A stretch of DNA of 58,065 nt. It comes from UBA2108 sp002713215 (GTDB lineage: Bacteria; Bacteroidota; Bacteroidia; Flavobacteriales_G; Salibacteraceae). Position 1 is the stretch's first letter. Each line of letters opens with the position of its first letter. The notes under the pieces are model-generated. The model had not been told where the DNA came from and ran no database searches. It saw only the letters and a program-made list of their open reading frames with translations. The stretch lies in assembly GCA_937891015.1 (NCBI GenBank), contig CALAPY010000107.1, positions 1 through 58,065 of the forward strand, in the 5' to 3' direction. The position numbers and the translations under genes are program-made. This document shows, piece by piece, positions 8,968 through 18,547 of the stretch.

Positions 8968-10284
8968 ATGAAAAAGTTGCTAATCTTATCTGTAGCCCTG
9001 TCATTGACGCTGGTTGGTTGTTATACCGACGCTGGTGGTCAATTGGTAGGAGTTCAAGATAGACAAGTCTGGTATCAGCCGGATCCTTATGGTATGTTAT
9101 ATATACCACCGGGAAGTTATAATATGGGTCCTAGTGATCAGGATGCACCATATTCATATACATCAAGATCTAAAACGGTTTCGATTTCACCTTTTTATAT
9201 GGATGAAACAGAAATTACGAATAACGAATACAGGCAGTTTGTTGTGTGGGTTCGGGATTCAATGGCATACAAGATTCTTGGTGAAGAGGTAGGCGAAGAA
9301 GAATACTTAATTACAGTTAATGAATTTGAGGAAGATATTGATCCGCCGTACATTAACTGGGATGCTGAAATTCTTTGGAATGAACCTGAGAGTCGAGAGG
9401 CCTTGGCCGTTATGTTCCTGCCAGAATATGAACGATTCTATGGGCATAGAACTATTGATACACGTAAGTTGATTTACGAGTATTATTGGATTGATTTTAA
9501 AGATGCTGCTAAGAAGAACCCAACAATAAATGGGGATCCAATGAGGGAAAGAGGAATGACTGATCGATCGGTATTTATAAAGTCGGACCAAATTAATATC
9601 TACCCGGATACCTTGTGTTGGATTCATGATTTTACATACTCATTTAATGAGCCGTTAACTAATATGTATTTCTGGCATCCAGCTTATGATGAGTATCCTT
9701 TGGTAGGTGTCTCTTGGAAGCAGGCCAGAGCTTTTAGCTTGTGGAGAACCTTCTTACACAATAAGTTTCTTGCAACAGTTGGTGAAACATTTGTTCAGGA
9801 TTATAGGTTGCCAAATGAATCTGAGTGGGAGTATGCATCAAGAGGTGGATTGGATTTGTCTCCATACCCTTGGGGAGGACCTTACACAAGAAATACAAGA
9901 GGTTGTTTCTTGGCTAACTTCAAGCCATTAAGAGGAAATTATTATGACGATGGTGGAATCCATACAGTTCCGGTTGTTTCTTATGAGCCTAATGACTTTG
10001 GCCTTTATTGTATGGCTGGTAATGTAGCAGAGTGGACGAGCAATGCATTTGATGAGTCCGCATTGGATTTTGCCCATGATTTGAACATGGATTATGTATA
10101 TGAGGCTAAGGATGATGATCCACCTGTTCTTAAAAGAAAAGTTATACGTGGTGGCTCTTGGAAGGATGTAGGTTATTACATGCAAACAAGTACCAGAACG
10201 TACGAATATCAAGATACAGCCAAATCTTACATTGGCTTCAGGAATGTAATGAGCTATCTAGGAATGGGTAAGTCTCAAATATAA
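8968..10284 (+). CDS. gldK: T9SS/gliding lipoprotein GldK (PorK)
   Basis: 438 aa from the ATG at 8968. This start is preferred over an upstream in-frame one at 8920 because a full AGGAGG ribosome site sits 6 nt before it and it opens a proper lipoprotein signal peptide ending LVGC (Cys 18). The body is a formylglycine-generating-enzyme/SUMF1-like fold: EITNNEYRQFV near the start, VGVSWKQARAF, LPNESEWEYASRGG, GNVAEWT and VIRGGSW toward the end. GldK lines the inner face of the outer membrane and, with GldN, forms the large periplasmic ring of the type IX secretion system. First gene of gldKLMN. Confidence 0.95.
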   Translation: MKKLLILSVALSLTLVGCYTDAGGQLVGVQDRQVWYQPDPYGMLYIPPGSYNMGPSDQDAPYSYTSRSKTVSISPFYMDETEITNNEYRQFVVWVRDSMAYKILGEEVGEEEYLITVNEFEEDIDPPYINWDAEILWNEPESREALAVMFLPEYERFYGHRTIDTRKLIYEYYWIDFKDAAKKNPTINGDPMRERGMTDRSVFIKSDQINIYPDTLCWIHDFTYSFNEPLTNMYFWHPAYDEYPLVGVSWKQARAFSLWRTFLHNKFLATVGETFVQDYRLPNESEWEYASRGGLDLSPYPWGGPYTRNTRGCFLANFKPLRGNYYDDGGIHTVPVVSYEPNDFGLYCMAGNVAEWTSNAFDESALDFAHDLNMDYVYEAKDDDPPVLKRKVIRGGSWKDVGYYMQTSTRTYEYQDTAKSYIGFRNVMSYLGMGKSQI

Positions 10285-10336
10285 TTTTACACTATTTATT
10301 TAATTTTTTAACGGTAACTACTTAAAACGAATACTT

Positions 10337-11179
10337 ATGTCAGGAAAAAAGGGAGGATTAGCAAATTTTCTATATGGAACGGAGAAAGGGAAGACGATTG
10401 TAAATATGGCTATGAGCTTGGGTGCTGCGATTGTAATTCTAGGTGCGCTTTTTAAAATTCAGCACTATCCTGGTGCTAGTATTATGTTGATTGTTGGATT
10501 GTGTACTGAGTCTGCATTATTTGCGTTAGGTGCTATTGAACCGCAACATTTGGCCAATGATTGGTCTAGAGTTTATCCTGAATTGGCTCATAATCCGGAA
10601 GATGATGAAATGGAAGATGAGTTTGAAGGAGAAGCTGCTCTCGAAGATGATGGTTTAACGGCTAGTCAGAAGTTGGATAAGATGATGGAAGAGGCAAATA
10701 TCGGTCCTGATCTAATCAATAGTTTGGGTAGAGGTCTGGAAGGCTTAAAGAATACTACAGATCAATTGAATGACATGTCAAATGCTTCTGTTGCTACCGA
10801 AGAGTACGTAAATAGTGTGAGAAATGCTTCTAATCAGGTTAGCTCATTAAGCGATACCTACGTTAAGGCTGCTAGTTCTATTGCAGGTCTTGCAGAAGAA
10901 AACGAAAGTGGTGTTGACTTTGGTGAGCAATTGGGGAGAATGTCCAAAAACCTAACCGAGTTAAATGCTTCATACGAATTGCAGCTTCAAAGTGCACAGG
11001 AAACACTTGAAAATTCTAAGAACTACTTCAACGGTATGGATGAGGTTATGTCTAGCTTGAATAGTTCTGTTGGTGATGCTAAGGTTTACGCTGAAGCAAT
11101 TTCTGAGCTTTCTAAAAACATTAGCAGTTTGAATAACATTTATGGAAATATGTTAACTGCAATGAACCCTAATAACTAG
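10337..11179 (+). CDS. gldL: T9SS/gliding motor protein GldL (PorL)
   Basis: 280 aa. Two hydrophobic helices (about 23-40 and 48-68) are followed by an acidic linker and a long cytoplasmic coiled-coil tail. GldL forms the pentameric inner-membrane proton channel around a GldM dimer. Residues matching the functionally important His and two Glu of Flavobacterium GldL are present: H43 (FKIQH), E58 (GLCTES) and E68 (GAIEP), with the same 10-residue Glu-to-Glu spacing. An active proton-driven motor is therefore expected. It lies 52 nt after gldK and 43 nt before gldM. Confidence 0.95.
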   Translation: MSGKKGGLANFLYGTEKGKTIVNMAMSLGAAIVILGALFKIQHYPGASIMLIVGLCTESALFALGAIEPQHLANDWSRVYPELAHNPEDDEMEDEFEGEAALEDDGLTASQKLDKMMEEANIGPDLINSLGRGLEGLKNTTDQLNDMSNASVATEEYVNSVRNASNQVSSLSDTYVKAASSIAGLAEENESGVDFGEQLGRMSKNLTELNASYELQLQSAQETLENSKNYFNGMDEVMSSLNSSVGDAKVYAEAISELSKNISSLNNIYGNMLTAMNPNN

Positions 11180-11222
11180 GAGACATACTTATAAATTTAT
11201 TAACTACTAAAAAAGGAGATAT

Positions 11223-12866
11223 ATGTCTTTAGGTGATTTGCCTCCCCGGCAGAAGATGATTAACTTGATGTATTTGGTGCTTTTATGTCTTCTGGCCATG
11301 AATGTATCAAAGGAGATTCTTCATTCCTTCCTGATTATTAACGAAGGGTTGGAAAGAACTACCGATAATTTTGAGCATAAAATAGATCAAACCTATGAGA
11401 AGTTCAAAAGAATGAATATTGATGACCCAGCTAAAGTTGGGGAATTTTACAGCCATGCAAAAGAACTTAAGGTGAATGCTGATGATATAGTTGAATATAT
11501 TGATGTATTAAAAAAGGAATTGTTTCGCGTTGTAGATAAAATTGAAGACCCTGTTGCATTGGATACAATGACATTAGAACATCTAAACGGAAAGGATAAT
11601 CAGGATGTAGGTGCGCAAATTATGATTGGCCCAGAGGCAACCAAGCCATTTGGACCTGATGTAGAGTATAGCGCATTAAAGCTTAAGGCTAAGCTAGAAA
11701 TATTTAATAAGCATTTGGCTGAGTTTATTCAGGAAGAAGAGTTGATTGCTAATATGCAAATTCCTTTGGAATCTCAAAAGGTTCATGATGTTGTTGAGGA
11801 ATGGGAAATTGCAAACTTTTATCATCTGCCCATGGCTGCAACAATTACTAATTTAACGAGATTTCAGGCTGCGGTTAGAAATTCAGAGGCAGATGCATTG
11901 AAAGAACTGATGAGGGAAATTAGTGCTGATGATTTTGCATTTGACACCCTTGCGGTAAAGGTTATACCACGTAATGGAGTGTATATCACGCAAGGAGACT
12001 CTTTTCAGGCTGATGTAATTGTAGCCGCATATAGTACAACTAAGGATCCTAAATTGGTGATTGGAGAAGTTGATACCACAAAATCTCAACCCGATGTTAT
12101 AAATGGCGATACTTTGAATGTAACGTATAACCGGGGTATAGCAACTTACGGTACAAAAACAAGTACCTTAGGAGAGCAAAAATGGGGTGGAGTTATTAAG
12201 ATTCTTAAGCCTAATGGAAAATGGGCGCATTATAAGTTTGATCATAAGTATACTGTTGCAAAACCTAGTTTAGTAGTTTCTCCTACCAAAATGAATGTTT
12301 TCTACAAGGGACTTGAAAACCCTGTTGATATATCGGTTTCGGGAATTGGACCTGAAAACTTGACCTTGAGTGTTCCGGGATGTAGAGTAGTTCCTAAGAA
12401 CAAGGCACAAGGAAAATATGAGGTTATACCAAACCCGAAGGCAAAAGCCAAAACGGTGAAAGTTTCGGTTACAGCAAACATCGATGGTAAGAAAACAACC
12501 TATAAGCCAATTGAATATCGTTTGAAAACAGTACCTAAACCTATTCCATTCTTTAATGGAGCCAAAGGTTCTGCTGACATGAAAAGAAGTAGGCTTAGAA
12601 CGGGTAAGTTCATTACTGCGAAATTGGAAGATTTCCTTTTTGAATTACGATACAAAGTTTTAAGTTTTGAAATGATTGTTACCGTAAATGGTAAGCAATC
12701 TACCGAGAAATCGAAGTCTGGAAGATTGACTCCAAAAATGATCAGCATTTTGAAGAGTATGAAGCCAGGACAAACCGTGATTTTCCATAAGGTGGTAGCC
12801 AAAATGGATAAAGCTGGAGCTCAAAAGGTTTCTCTTGACGGTAGTGTGATTATTCACGTAAAATAG
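11223..12866 (+). CDS. gldM: T9SS/gliding motor protein GldM (PorM), operon copy
   Basis: 547 aa. A short cytoplasmic N-terminus with LPPRQKMINLMY contains R9, the arginine that pairs with the GldL glutamate in the solved motor. One transmembrane helix spans about 13-33 and is followed by a long periplasmic shaft of four domains. GldM turns inside GldL and transmits torque across the periplasm to GldK/GldN and the outer-membrane translocon. A good ribosome site (AAAAAGGAGAT) precedes the ATG. gldN follows after 6 nt. A second full-length gldM lies at 13950-15593; this copy, being between gldL and gldN, is the canonical one. Confidence 0.96.
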   Translation: MSLGDLPPRQKMINLMYLVLLCLLAMNVSKEILHSFLIINEGLERTTDNFEHKIDQTYEKFKRMNIDDPAKVGEFYSHAKELKVNADDIVEYIDVLKKELFRVVDKIEDPVALDTMTLEHLNGKDNQDVGAQIMIGPEATKPFGPDVEYSALKLKAKLEIFNKHLAEFIQEEELIANMQIPLESQKVHDVVEEWEIANFYHLPMAATITNLTRFQAAVRNSEADALKELMREISADDFAFDTLAVKVIPRNGVYITQGDSFQADVIVAAYSTTKDPKLVIGEVDTTKSQPDVINGDTLNVTYNRGIATYGTKTSTLGEQKWGGVIKILKPNGKWAHYKFDHKYTVAKPSLVVSPTKMNVFYKGLENPVDISVSGIGPENLTLSVPGCRVVPKNKAQGKYEVIPNPKAKAKTVKVSVTANIDGKKTTYKPIEYRLKTVPKPIPFFNGAKGSADMKRSRLRTGKFITAKLEDFLFELRYKVLSFEMIVTVNGKQSTEKSKSGRLTPKMISILKSMKPGQTVIFHKVVAKMDKAGAQKVSLDGSVIIHVK

Positions 12867-12872
12867 GAAATT

Positions 12873-13727
12873 ATGAAAAAGTTAATTCTTAGTTTATTTG
12901 TTTTAGTTGGATTAAGTATGAGCAGTACAGATGTATTGGCTCAACAAACTGTACTTGATGGAGTTTATGTAAATGAAAATACTCCTTCTCGTAAGGTTAT
13001 TCCTTATACCAATCTTCGGCAGGCTGATGTAATGTGGTCGAAGCGAATATGGCGAAGAGTTGACTTAAGAAAGAAGCAGAATCAGGTATTTTATTACCCT
13101 GAGGAGCCGGCACAAGGAAGAAAGAACTTGTTTGATTACATCCGTCAGGCAATTTTGGATGATGGAACACTTACGGCATATGATCCTGGAACTGTTGTAG
13201 ACCCAGATGATGAGTTTACGAGAGCATTAACCACTGATGATGTAATGGCGAAAATGGTTAGTGAATCAGAAGTTGATATTTTCGATGAGTTTGGTGATCC
13301 TATTGGAACAGAAACAGTTCGTGATACTTTGCTTGCTACGGCCATTAAGTTTTATGAGATTAAAGAGGAGTGGTTTTTTGAAAAACAAAAATCGCAACTT
13401 GAGGTTAGAATTATCGGAATTAAACCGGTGGTTGAAAAGATAGGCGCTGATGGTGATCCTGTGTTGGAAGATTTGTTTTGGATTTATTTTCCAGAGGCAA
13501 GATTTGTTTTTGCCAACTCTGAAGTATTTAACAGGGTTAATGACGCAGAAAGAAGAACCTACGAGGATATCTTTTGGAAACGCCAGTTTGAGTCTACTAT
13601 TATCAAAGAATCTAACGTTTATGACCGTATGATTAGTCAGTATAAAACAGGTTTAGATGCCTTGTTGGAAGCTGAGAAAATAGAGGAGAAGATTTTCAAC
13701 TTCGAACATGATTTCTGGCATTACTAA
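12873..13727 (+). CDS. gldN: T9SS/gliding protein GldN (PorN)
   Basis: 284 aa with a cleavable signal peptide (about 1-24, ending VLAQ). Typical GldN features are VDGVY-like DGVYVNENTPSRKVIPYTNLR just after cleavage (quoted only in part), a central DVMWSKRIWR segment and the ending HDFWHY. GldN is periplasmic and binds GldK to form the ring under the outer membrane that couples to the GldLM motor. It starts 6 nt after gldM and is followed by a strong hairpin terminator, so it is the last gene of the gldKLMN unit. Confidence 0.95.
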   Translation: MKKLILSLFVLVGLSMSSTDVLAQQTVLDGVYVNENTPSRKVIPYTNLRQADVMWSKRIWRRVDLRKKQNQVFYYPEEPAQGRKNLFDYIRQAILDDGTLTAYDPGTVVDPDDEFTRALTTDDVMAKMVSESEVDIFDEFGDPIGTETVRDTLLATAIKFYEIKEEWFFEKQKSQLEVRIIGIKPVVEKIGADGDPVLEDLFWIYFPEARFVFANSEVFNRVNDAERRTYEDIFWKRQFESTIIKESNVYDRMISQYKTGLDALLEAEKIEEKIFNFEHDFWHY

Positions 13728-13751
13728 AAATCCGGTATAAGTAAGGAATTG

Positions 13752-13781
13752 AAAAGGGGGAGCAGTTTTGCTCCCCCTTTT
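13752..13781 (+). terminator. Intrinsic terminator after gldN
   Basis: A perfect 13-bp stem: AAAAGGGGGAGCA pairs with TGCTCCCCCTTTT around a GTTT loop, followed by more T residues. It should separate gldKLMN from the second gldM. Confidence 0.92.
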
Positions 13782-13908
13782 TTATTTATATAATCGAAGT
13801 TTACGTTCCATTTTATTACTTGGTTTTCAGCTATAGTTTATGCTAACTTAGGTTGGTTTAGAAAGCCAATATTTACCCTTTGCAATAAAACGAGCAAGGC
13901 CAACGTTT

Positions 13909-13916
13909 TATATCTG
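13909..13916 (+). promoter_or_regulatory. Possible -7 element of the second gldM
   Basis: TATATCTG differs from TAnnTTTG by one base and lies 33 nt before the ATG. No TTG is found at ideal spacing, so this is weak. The terminator upstream does require a promoter somewhere in 13782-13949. Confidence 0.35.
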
Positions 13917-13949
13917 CACCCGAAGTACTAACATAAAAAGGAGAATATT

Positions 13950-15593
13950 ATGGCTTTAGGTGATTTGCCTCCCCGGCAAAAGATGATCAATTTAATGTAT
14001 TTGGTATTATTATGTCTTTTGGCAATGAATGTGTCAAAGGAGATTTTGAATTCGTTTTTAATAATTAACGAAGGGTTAGAGCGAACGATCGACAATTTTG
14101 AACACAAAATAGAACAAACATTCGATCGGTTTAAGAGAATGAATGGTGATGATTCAAAGAAGGTAGGTGAGTTCTATAAGCAGGCTAAAACAGTAAAAAG
14201 CAAGGCCGATGAAATCGATTCTTACATCCATAAGTTAAAGAAGGAATTGTACCGTGTTGCTGATAACGTAGAAGACACTGCAGTGTTAAATTCAATGAAT
14301 TTGAACAATTTGGAGAACAACGATGATCAGGATATAGGAGCTCAGGTATTGATTGGGGCAGATGCAGCTAACCCGAAAAGCGCCGATGAGGAATATAGCG
14401 CGTTGCGATTAAAAAACATGATAGAGCAGTTTAACAACTACTTATCTGGAGTAATTCGTGATAAAGCATTGCTTTTAGACTTAACCATACCGCTTCATTC
14501 CCAAGTAGTAAATGATGTTGAAGAGAAATGGGAGATCGCAAACTTTTACCATCTTCCAATGGCCGCCACCATTACCAATTTAACACGGTTTCAGGCAGCG
14601 GTTAGGAATTCAGAAGCAGATGCTATGAAGGAATTGATGAGAGAATTAGGTGAAGAAGACTTTTCATTTGATACGGTTTCGGTAAAGGTACTGCCCCGAA
14701 ATGGGACGTATATAGCACAAGGAGATTCATTTAAAGCCGATGTTATTGTTGCAGCTTATAGTACCACTAAGGAGCCTAAATTGGTAATAGGGGAGGTGGA
14801 TACCAGTGGTAACCAGCCCGCGGTATTAAATGGCGATACCTCCAATGTTTTGATTGAAAAAGGGATTGCTACTTACAGTGTAAAGACTTCAGATTTAGGT
14901 CAACAAAACTGGGGTGGAGTAATTAAGGTTCAAAAACCTAATGGTAAATGGGCCAAATATAAATTTAGCCACAGTTACATGGTTGCCAGGCCTACATTGG
15001 TGGTTTCACCAAAAAAAATGAATGTACTCTACAAGGGGCTTAAAAACCCGGTTGATGTTTCAATAACAGGAATGCCATCTGAAAACTTAAGCGTTAGGGT
15101 TATGGGAGGTGATTGTCAGGTTATAAAAAAAGGGCCAGGAATTTACGACATCATTCCCAGTGAAAGTAATAGGGACAGTGATGTACGATTAATAGTAACA
15201 TCTACCGACCCAATGAGTACACCAATTAAACCTTATGCCTTCAGGCTAAAACGGGTTCCTAAGCCCATTCCATTTTTTGGTGGAAAGACAGGTTATGCTA
15301 AAATGAGCCGTTCCCAGGTTAGGGCTGGACGATACCTTTCAGCCAATCTTGAAGATTTTGTTTTCGCGCTAAATTACGAAGTAGTTAGTTTTAAGATGTC
15401 AGTTAGTGCAGGTGGTGACAGGTCCACTACGTTTATATCAACAAGTGGAAGGTTAACCCGTGAGATGAGAAACACATTACGTTCGGTAAGAAACGGCCAT
15501 AAGGTTTCATTTTATAATATAGTAGCTAAGATGAATACACCAAACGCCGTTAAGCGTCCTTTGGATGGCATAATTGTTATTACGGTTCAATGA
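13950..15593 (+). CDS. Second GldM (PorM) paralogue outside the gldKLMN unit
   Basis: 547 aa, the same length as the operon GldM. Of the first 48 residues 45 are identical, including R9 and the transmembrane helix. A 32-residue block starting WEIANFYHLPMAA is also fully conserved. The regions at about 50-170 and most of the distal periplasmic domains (about 390-547) have diverged substantially. Codons in the identical regions differ synonymously, so this is an old duplicate kept under selection. It has a good ribosome site (AAAAAGGAGAATATT) but lies beyond the gldN terminator and has no gldL or gldN partner. It should still dock into GldL. An alternative or mixed motor shaft is an inference. 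Confidence 0.92.
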   Translation: MALGDLPPRQKMINLMYLVLLCLLAMNVSKEILNSFLIINEGLERTIDNFEHKIEQTFDRFKRMNGDDSKKVGEFYKQAKTVKSKADEIDSYIHKLKKELYRVADNVEDTAVLNSMNLNNLENNDDQDIGAQVLIGADAANPKSADEEYSALRLKNMIEQFNNYLSGVIRDKALLLDLTIPLHSQVVNDVEEKWEIANFYHLPMAATITNLTRFQAAVRNSEADAMKELMRELGEEDFSFDTVSVKVLPRNGTYIAQGDSFKADVIVAAYSTTKEPKLVIGEVDTSGNQPAVLNGDTSNVLIEKGIATYSVKTSDLGQQNWGGVIKVQKPNGKWAKYKFSHSYMVARPTLVVSPKKMNVLYKGLKNPVDVSITGMPSENLSVRVMGGDCQVIKKGPGIYDIIPSESNRDSDVRLIVTSTDPMSTPIKPYAFRLKRVPKPIPFFGGKTGYAKMSRSQVRAGRYLSANLEDFVFALNYEVVSFKMSVSAGGDRSTTFISTSGRLTREMRNTLRSVRNGHKVSFYNIVAKMNTPNAVKRPLDGIIVITVQ

Positions 15594-15627
15594 TTTAGGA
15601 ATTAGTCGGAGTTAATCCTTGTCTCAG

Positions 15628-16680
15628 CTACCGATTGTTGTAATGTTTTTCATAATACTTTAAATAGTTACCACTGGTTACATTCTCTAACCAGTCCGTA
15701 TTATTAAAGTACCATTCAACCGTCTTTTTAAGTCCCTGCTCAAAATTAACCGAAGGTTTCCAGTTTAATTCTGACGTTAACTTGCTAGCATCAATGGCAT
15801 AGCGCATATCGTGTCCAGCTCTATCGGTAACGTATGTAATCAGCTTTTGGGAGGAGCCGATTTCATTCCCAAGAAGTTCGTCACATGTATTGCAGAGCAA
15901 CTTAACCAGATCAATGTTGGTCCACTCATTTAGCCCTCCAATGTTATAGGTGTCTCCCAGTTTGCCATTGTGAAATATTTCATCAATTGCAGTAGCATGG
16001 TCTTCAACAAACAACCAGTCCCTAATGTTTTCTCCTTTGCCATAAATGGGCAATGGCTTTCCATTCTTTATGTTATTAATACAAAGAGGAATTAACTTTT
16101 CAGGAAATTGGAATGATCCATAGTTATTGCTGCAGTTAGAGATTTTAACCGGCATTTTATAAGTGTTCTCATAAGCACGCACAAAATGGTCAGAAGAGGC
16201 TTTAGATGAGCTGTATGGGCTTTTAGGGTCGTAGGGAGTCGTTTCTAAAAAGAATCCGGTTTCTCCGAGACTTCCGTAGACCTCATCGGTGGAAACATGA
16301 TAAAACAACTTGTTGTCAAACTTCCCATTCCAATGGTGACGAGCAGCGTTTAGAAGATTTACCGTCCCAAGTACGTTGGTTTCAACAAATATCGTTGGGT
16401 TTTCAATGGACCGATCGACGTGCGACTCTGCGGCCAAATGAATTATTCCGTCAATATTGTTCTCTTTAAAAACGGATAGCATTTTTTGGCTATCCCTAAT
16501 ATCGGCTTTAATAAAATGGTAGTTGTCTGTATCTTCAATATCCCTTAGGTTTTCAAGGTTTCCGGCATAGGTTAAACTATCCAGGTTAAATATATTGTAA
16601 TTTGGATATTTGTTCACAAACAATCGAACCACATGAGATCCAATAAAGCCAGCACCTCCTGTTATTAGAATATTAGTCAT
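15628..16680 (-). CDS. rfbB: dTDP-glucose 4,6-dehydratase
   Basis: 350 aa extended short-chain dehydrogenase/reductase. It has the NAD-binding GGAGFIGSH at 8-16, the catalytic T131-D132-E133 triad (VSTDEVYG) and Y156/K160 (YSSSK), all diagnostic of RmlB. It converts dTDP-glucose to dTDP-4-keto-6-deoxyglucose, the branch point for rhamnose and other deoxysugars. The other rml genes (rfbA, C, D) are not in the window. It is the last gene of a six-gene minus-strand nucleotide-sugar cluster, 2 nt after the preceding dehydrogenase. Confidence 0.95.
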   Translation of the reverse strand: MTNILITGGAGFIGSHVVRLFVNKYPNYNIFNLDSLTYAGNLENLRDIEDTDNYHFIKADIRDSQKMLSVFKENNIDGIIHLAAESHVDRSIENPTIFVETNVLGTVNLLNAARHHWNGKFDNKLFYHVSTDEVYGSLGETGFFLETTPYDPKSPYSSSKASSDHFVRAYENTYKMPVKISNCSNNYGSFQFPEKLIPLCINNIKNGKPLPIYGKGENIRDWLFVEDHATAIDEIFHNGKLGDTYNIGGLNEWTNIDLVKLLCNTCDELLGNEIGSSQKLITYVTDRAGHDMRYAIDASKLTSELNWKPSVNFEQGLKKTVEWYFNNTDWLENVTSGNYLKYYEKHYNNR

Positions 16681-16682
16681 AA

Positions 16683-17972
16683 CTATAGGGACCAGTAGGT
16701 CAGTTTTTTAATGTTGTTTCTATAAATACCCTTAATATCGACTAATATTCCTTCCGATCCCATAAGCTCGTGAAAGTAGTCTTCGTTTAGTTTAACGTAC
16801 TCATTGTGATTAACAGCAACGATAATAGCATCATACTTTCCGGTTGGTTTGTCAACCAAACCAAAGTGATACTCTTCTATTAATTCTTTTGAGCTGGCAT
16901 AAGGATCAACAACTTCTACATTGGCTCTATAGCTTTGAAGTTCCTTAACCACATCCGAAACTTTTGAGTTTCGGATATCTGAGACGTTTTCCTTGAATGT
17001 TGCGCCCATCATTAGAATTCGGGCACCAGCAATATTTTTTCCAGTAGCCAAAACGTTTTTAACCGTTTGTTTAGCAACGTAAAATCCCATACTGTCGTTA
17101 ACATAACGGCCAGAATTTATCACCTTGGCATGATATCCGACACCTTCAGCTTTGAAGGTAAGGTAATATGGGTCTACACCAATACAATGACCTCCAACCA
17201 GGCCCGGTCTAAATGGAAGAAAATTCCATTTTGTACCAGCAGCCTCAAGGACTTCAAAAGTGTTAATTTCGATGCGGTTAAAAATAATTGATAGCTCATT
17301 CATCAACGCAATGTTTAAATCACGTTGGGTATTTTCAATAATTTTAGCTGCCTCTGCTACCTTGATGGAGGATGTACAATGAACCCCAGGTTCAATTATT
17401 AGCTCATATACTTTTGAAATGATGTCTGCTGATTCATCATCGCAACCCGAAACAACCTTCAATATTTTGGTAATGGTGTGCTCTTTATCTCCTGGATTAA
17501 TCCTTTCAGGTGAATAACCAACTTTAAAGTCCTTGACAAATTTCAACCCGGATTCTTTTTCCAGAACCGGAACACAGTCATCTTCTGTACATCCAGGATA
17601 TACTGTTGATTCAAATACAACATAGTCTCCTTTTGAAAGGACCTGTCCAACTGTGGAAGAAGCACCCAGTAGTGGTTTTAAATTTGGCTGGTTATATTCA
17701 TCAATCGGCGTTGGTACGGCAACAATGTAAAATTTAGTATCTCTAAGGTCTTCAATGGAGGAAGTAAATTCAATATCACACCCTTCGAAGTCAGAAGCTT
17801 CCAGTTCTTCACTTGGGTCAACATGATTTCGCATCATTTCAACGCGTTCTTCATTAATATCAAAGCCAACAACGCGGACTTTTTTTGCAAATTCAAGTGC
17901 AATAGGAAGACCAACGTAACCTAATCCAATGACGGCTAATTTCTCTTCTTTATTTATTAGTTCTTCTATCAT
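16683..17972 (-). CDS. UDP-N-acetylhexosamine 6-dehydrogenase (TviB/WbpA-like)
   Basis: 429 aa UDP-glucose/GDP-mannose dehydrogenase superfamily member: NAD-binding VIGLGYVG at 14-21, and catalytic C263 in VGGHCIGVDPYY. The pattern STVYPGCTED near 122-131 and SPERINPGD near 154-162 is typical of TviB/WbpA enzymes, which oxidise C6 of UDP-GlcNAc (or UDP-GalNAc) to the uronic acid. The neighbouring WbpD-like acetyltransferase and DegT aminotransferase suggest a diacetamido-uronic acid pathway. Exact substrate is inferred from neighbours, not proven. It starts 2 nt after the acetyltransferase stop. Confidence 0.85.
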   Translation of the reverse strand: MIEELINKEEKLAVIGLGYVGLPIALEFAKKVRVVGFDINEERVEMMRNHVDPSEELEASDFEGCDIEFTSSIEDLRDTKFYIVAVPTPIDEYNQPNLKPLLGASSTVGQVLSKGDYVVFESTVYPGCTEDDCVPVLEKESGLKFVKDFKVGYSPERINPGDKEHTITKILKVVSGCDDESADIISKVYELIIEPGVHCTSSIKVAEAAKIIENTQRDLNIALMNELSIIFNRIEINTFEVLEAAGTKWNFLPFRPGLVGGHCIGVDPYYLTFKAEGVGYHAKVINSGRYVNDSMGFYVAKQTVKNVLATGKNIAGARILMMGATFKENVSDIRNSKVSDVVKELQSYRANVEVVDPYASSKELIEEYHFGLVDKPTGKYDAIIVAVNHNEYVKLNEDYFHELMGSEGILVDIKGIYRNNIKKLTYWSL

Positions 17973-17974
17973 TA

Positions 17975-18547
17975 CTATAACTTAGAAACTTTTCCTTTGG
18001 ATAATTTGTATTGTTCATTCGATTCGCTACACACAGCCAATCCATTTTCATCAAAATCTAATCGTTGGCCAAATTCGCTAATCCAGCCAATTTGTTTTGC
18101 TGGATTTCCAACGACCAACGCATAAGGTTCAACCTCTTTTGTAACCACTGCTCCAGCACCAATAAAGGCATAAGTACCAATATTATTACCACAAACAATA
18201 GTTGCATTTGCTCCAATTGAAACTCCTTTTTTAACAATGGTTTTGGCATATTGTCCGCGCCTGTTTACCCCACTTCTGGGGTTTATTACATTGGTAAACA
18301 CCATTGATGGCCCAAGGAATACATCGTCCTCGCACGTGACCCCAGTGTATATTGAAACGTTGTTTTGGATTTTTACATTACTACCTAAAACTACATTAGG
18401 TGAGATAACACAGTTTTGGCCAATGTTACACCGTTCTCCTATGATACAATCTGGCATAATGTGAGAAAAATGCCAAATCTTAGTGCCTGAACCAATGAAG
18501 CAATTTTCGTCTATAACTGCAGTCTCATGTGCAAAAAAGTCAGCCAT
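17975..18547 (-). CDS. WbpD-like sugar N-acetyltransferase
   Basis: 190 aa left-handed beta-helix enzyme built of hexapeptide repeats (IGSGTKIWHFSHI, IGERCNIGQN and so on). It resembles WbpD/WlbB, which acetylates the 3-amino group of UDP-GlcNAc(3NH2)A using acetyl-CoA. The segment VFTNVINPRS near residue 85 and the late IGAGAVVTKEV are characteristic. Its ATG overlaps the upstream stop by one base (TAATG). Together with the TviB-like dehydrogenase and the DegT aminotransferase it makes three of the four WbpA/B/E/D steps; the oxidoreductase WbpB is not in the window. Confidence 0.85.
   Translation of the reverse strand: MADFFAHETAVIDENCFIGSGTKIWHFSHIMPDCIIGERCNIGQNCVISPNVVLGSNVKIQNNVSIYTGVTCEDDVFLGPSMVFTNVINPRSGVNRRGQYAKTIVKKGVSIGANATIVCGNNIGTYAFIGAGAVVTKEVEPYALVVGNPAKQIGWISEFGQRLDFDENGLAVCSESNEQYKLSKGKVSKL

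Noticed and set aside
13950..15593. Assembly artefact duplicating gldM
   Set aside because: The two copies differ in synonymous and non-synonymous positions throughout and in flanking sequence, so this is a true paralogue.
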